7,606 nt of DNA, from the NCBI GenBank assembly GCA_946577115.1, contig CAMOAP010000019.1:1-7606 (forward strand), read 5' to 3'. Under the pieces are notes generated by a model that searched no databases, was not told the DNA's origin, and saw only the letters and a list, made by a program, of their open reading frames with translations. A program made the translations under genes and the position numbers. The stretch is from an uncultured Acholeplasmataceae bacterium. GTDB taxonomy: Bacteria; Bacillota_I; Bacilli_A; Acholeplasmatales; Acholeplasmataceae. Shown one piece after another: positions 6,082 to 7,606 of the stretch. Position 1 is the stretch's first letter. Every line of letters begins with the position of its first letter.

Positions 6082-7606
6082 TTAAGAGTCTGCTTTTTGT
6101 TGGGCTTCATTAAATAATGTATCGATGTTTTTGTCTAAGTCTTTATCTAAAAAACAATCTATTACTAATTTTTCTACAACTATACGAGAAATCTGGGATT
6201 TTCTAAAAGTAGGAGAAAAAAAATAAATAGGGTTACCTGTTTTAGAAGATTCTTTATCTTTTTCTCTTTCATCTTTCATAAATTCAAAAATATCTTTATT
6301 TAGTTCTGGATTTTTAGAATCTTTATTTTTGAAAGAATTTTCATAATTTGTTTTTTCTGGTTTAACACTTTTTTCATAACAAGGACGAGTAGGAAATTGA
6401 CTAAGTTTTTCGATTAATTTTTCGTTTGTTTTTTTAGAAGTTAAATATTTTAAAAACAACCAAGAAGCAAGAACTTCATCTTTATCTTTTTTATAAAATA
6501 AATTAATATTCGATCCTTGTTGTAAAACTTTTCTTTTACCTGAATCAGAACCTTGTTTTCCTTTTTTCCAATAGGGAACCGAAGTTACTCCTACTTTAAA
6601 TGGAGCTTTAGAAATATATTTAAATCCATTAGAAGAAGAAATATCCATTAAAATTTTTTGATTCATAAATAAATTAGTAGTATAGTTTTCACCAGATAAT
6701 TTACGAGTAATTAAATATTTGTTATCATAAAACTTTTTAAAATCTTTAATCATTGTTTTAGCATCTGGATTATTAAAACGCACTCCCACTTCACTACTTA
6801 ATGGATCTTTTTTAGTTGGTGAAGTTGTATATTCAATGCCTCTTTGTTCGGAAGCTACAATAAACAAATTAGATTCAGAATCATAAGAAATAGGGATTTT
6901 TTCAGGGTCAACTTGTTTAATTACTTTGCATAACTTTTCCATTTGTTCCCATGTAATACCATCTTTAAGTTTGCCTTCAAAATTAGAGTCATAATTTTCA
7001 AAATAAGATTTAAAATCAGCATCGATTTCAATTTTTTGTTTTTTAATTGTTTCTTTTAAATATTTAAAATAATCTTGATTATAATACATTAATTCAATAG
7101 ATTTAGAAAATGGCAAAGAGTACCATTTCCCTGGTTCTTTTTCATCACCCAAAGGCAATTTAGCCTCATCTTCAAAATTGGAATAAAAATATGTTTTTGT
7201 TTCTGGGCAAGGTTCTAATTTAATTTTTGAATTAGTGTGATCTTTAAATCCATCAAGGGGAACTAATTTACCTGATTCATAATAATTTACTAAATGATCA
7301 GCATAAGAAACAATTAAATGGGGTTCATTATTGGCTGGAAGAGCTACATTAATATTTTTAACAATCCCATTCCAACTAGGTTTATATTCTGTTTTTACTT
7401 TGATATTAGGATAATCTTTTCTAAATTCTTCAATAATTGATTCTAAAACAGTTTTTGGTTTTCCTTTTTCTTTTTCAGGATCTAAACGATGCCAAAAAAC
7501 AATTTCTATAGGTTTTGCTAGGAATTTTTGCCATGCTTCACTATCTTTATATTTGATAAGCATTTCATTTAATTCTTTTTCATGATTACTTCTTAAAGCA
7601 TTAGAA
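6082..7606 (-). CDS. ABC transporter solute-binding protein, family 1 (UgpB-like), 5' end outside the window
   Basis: The substrate-capturing subunit of an ABC importer, on the outer face of the membrane in a wall-less cell. The 507 residues seen match the sugar/glycerol-3-phosphate-type family 1 binding proteins: first strand IEIVFWH (~33-39), FRKDYPNIKVK (~61-71), PHLIVSYADHLVNYYESGKL (~95-114), LPFSKSIELMYYNQDYF, the WEQMEKLCKVIK helix, LFMNQKILMDISSS, VLQQGSNINLFYK, and ASWLFLKYLTSKK ending in LSQFPTR. The frame is open through the right edge, and the residues before the Met at 7563 (SNALRSNHEKELNE) are in frame with no stop. That Met lacks a good ribosome binding site, so it is internal and the export signal is outside. 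A Lys/Asp/Glu-rich stretch (~410-460) makes the protein longer than typical relatives. The permease and ATPase genes are not in this window. Family placement is firm; the ligand (sugar, glycerol phosphate or other) is not determined. Confidence 0.88.
   Translation of the reverse strand, partial: SNALRSNHEKELNEMLIKYKDSEAWQKFLAKPIEIVFWHRLDPEKEKGKPKTVLESIIEEFRKDYPNIKVKTEYKPSWNGIVKNINVALPANNEPHLIVSYADHLVNYYESGKLVPLDGFKDHTNSKIKLEPCPETKTYFYSNFEDEAKLPLGDEKEPGKWYSLPFSKSIELMYYNQDYFKYLKETIKKQKIEIDADFKSYFENYDSNFEGKLKDGITWEQMEKLCKVIKQVDPEKIPISYDSESNLFIVASEQRGIEYTTSPTKKDPLSSEVGVRFNNPDAKTMIKDFKKFYDNKYLITRKLSGENYTTNLFMNQKILMDISSSNGFKYISKAPFKVGVTSVPYWKKGKQGSDSGKRKVLQQGSNINLFYKKDKDEVLASWLFLKYLTSKKTNEKLIEKLSQFPTRPCYEKSVKPEKTNYENSFKNKDSKNPELNKDIFEFMKDEREKDKESSKTGNPIYFFSPTFRKSQISRIVVEKLVIDCFLDKDLDKNIDTLFNEAQQKADS

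Noticed and set aside
1..7606. CRISPR array, insertion sequence, tRNA or integration site
   Set aside because: No regularly spaced repeats, transposase motifs, terminal inverted repeats or tRNA-like GC-rich cloverleaf were seen on either strand.

Overview
The window looks like chromosomal housekeeping DNA from a wall-less, AT-rich bacterium, most likely a phytoplasma ('Candidatus Phytoplasma', Acholeplasmatales). The grounds are the very high A+T content inside and between genes and the short AT-only intergenic gaps. All tryptophans I checked are TGG, no reading frame uses TGA, and every stop is TAA. This argues against Mycoplasma or Spiroplasma, which read TGA as Trp. Two MgPA-type DHH phosphoesterases and a family 1 sugar-type solute-binding protein also fit. 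The species assignment is inference.

All genes are on the minus strand, so transcription runs from right to left. From the right edge: (1) the C-terminal ~507 residues of an ABC-transporter solute-binding protein (6082-7606), whose frame is open through the edge, so its start and export signal lie outside. (2) A DHH/DHHA1 phosphoesterase (5097-6047), 34 bp downstream. (3) The tRNA-modification GTPase mnmE (3547-4929), after a 167-bp gap that may hold a promoter. (4) A second, diverged DHH/DHHA1 phosphoesterase (2541-3479), 67 bp after mnmE. (5) Threonyl-tRNA synthetase thrS (388-2313), after a 227-bp gap with a promoter-like pair of boxes. An AT-rich hairpin followed by a T-run (293-322) probably ends the thrS transcript. 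The last ~106 bases appear to hold the first 35 codons of another minus-strand gene for a membrane or exported protein, cut by the left edge.

The common theme is translation and RNA metabolism. ThrS charges tRNA-Thr. MnmE (with MnmG encoded elsewhere) modifies the wobble uridine of several tRNAs. The DHH proteins are of the family that degrades very short RNA oligomers, pAp or cyclic-dinucleotide products. The solute-binding protein is the upstream neighbour and belongs to carbon-substrate import.

I see no insertion sequence, CRISPR array, phage gene, tRNA or rRNA. The most interesting features are the duplicated phosphoesterases bracketing mnmE, one of which has lost its canonical GGGH substrate-binding motif, and the cut-off exported or membrane ORF at the left edge. 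I do not see convincing evidence of a wholly new system.
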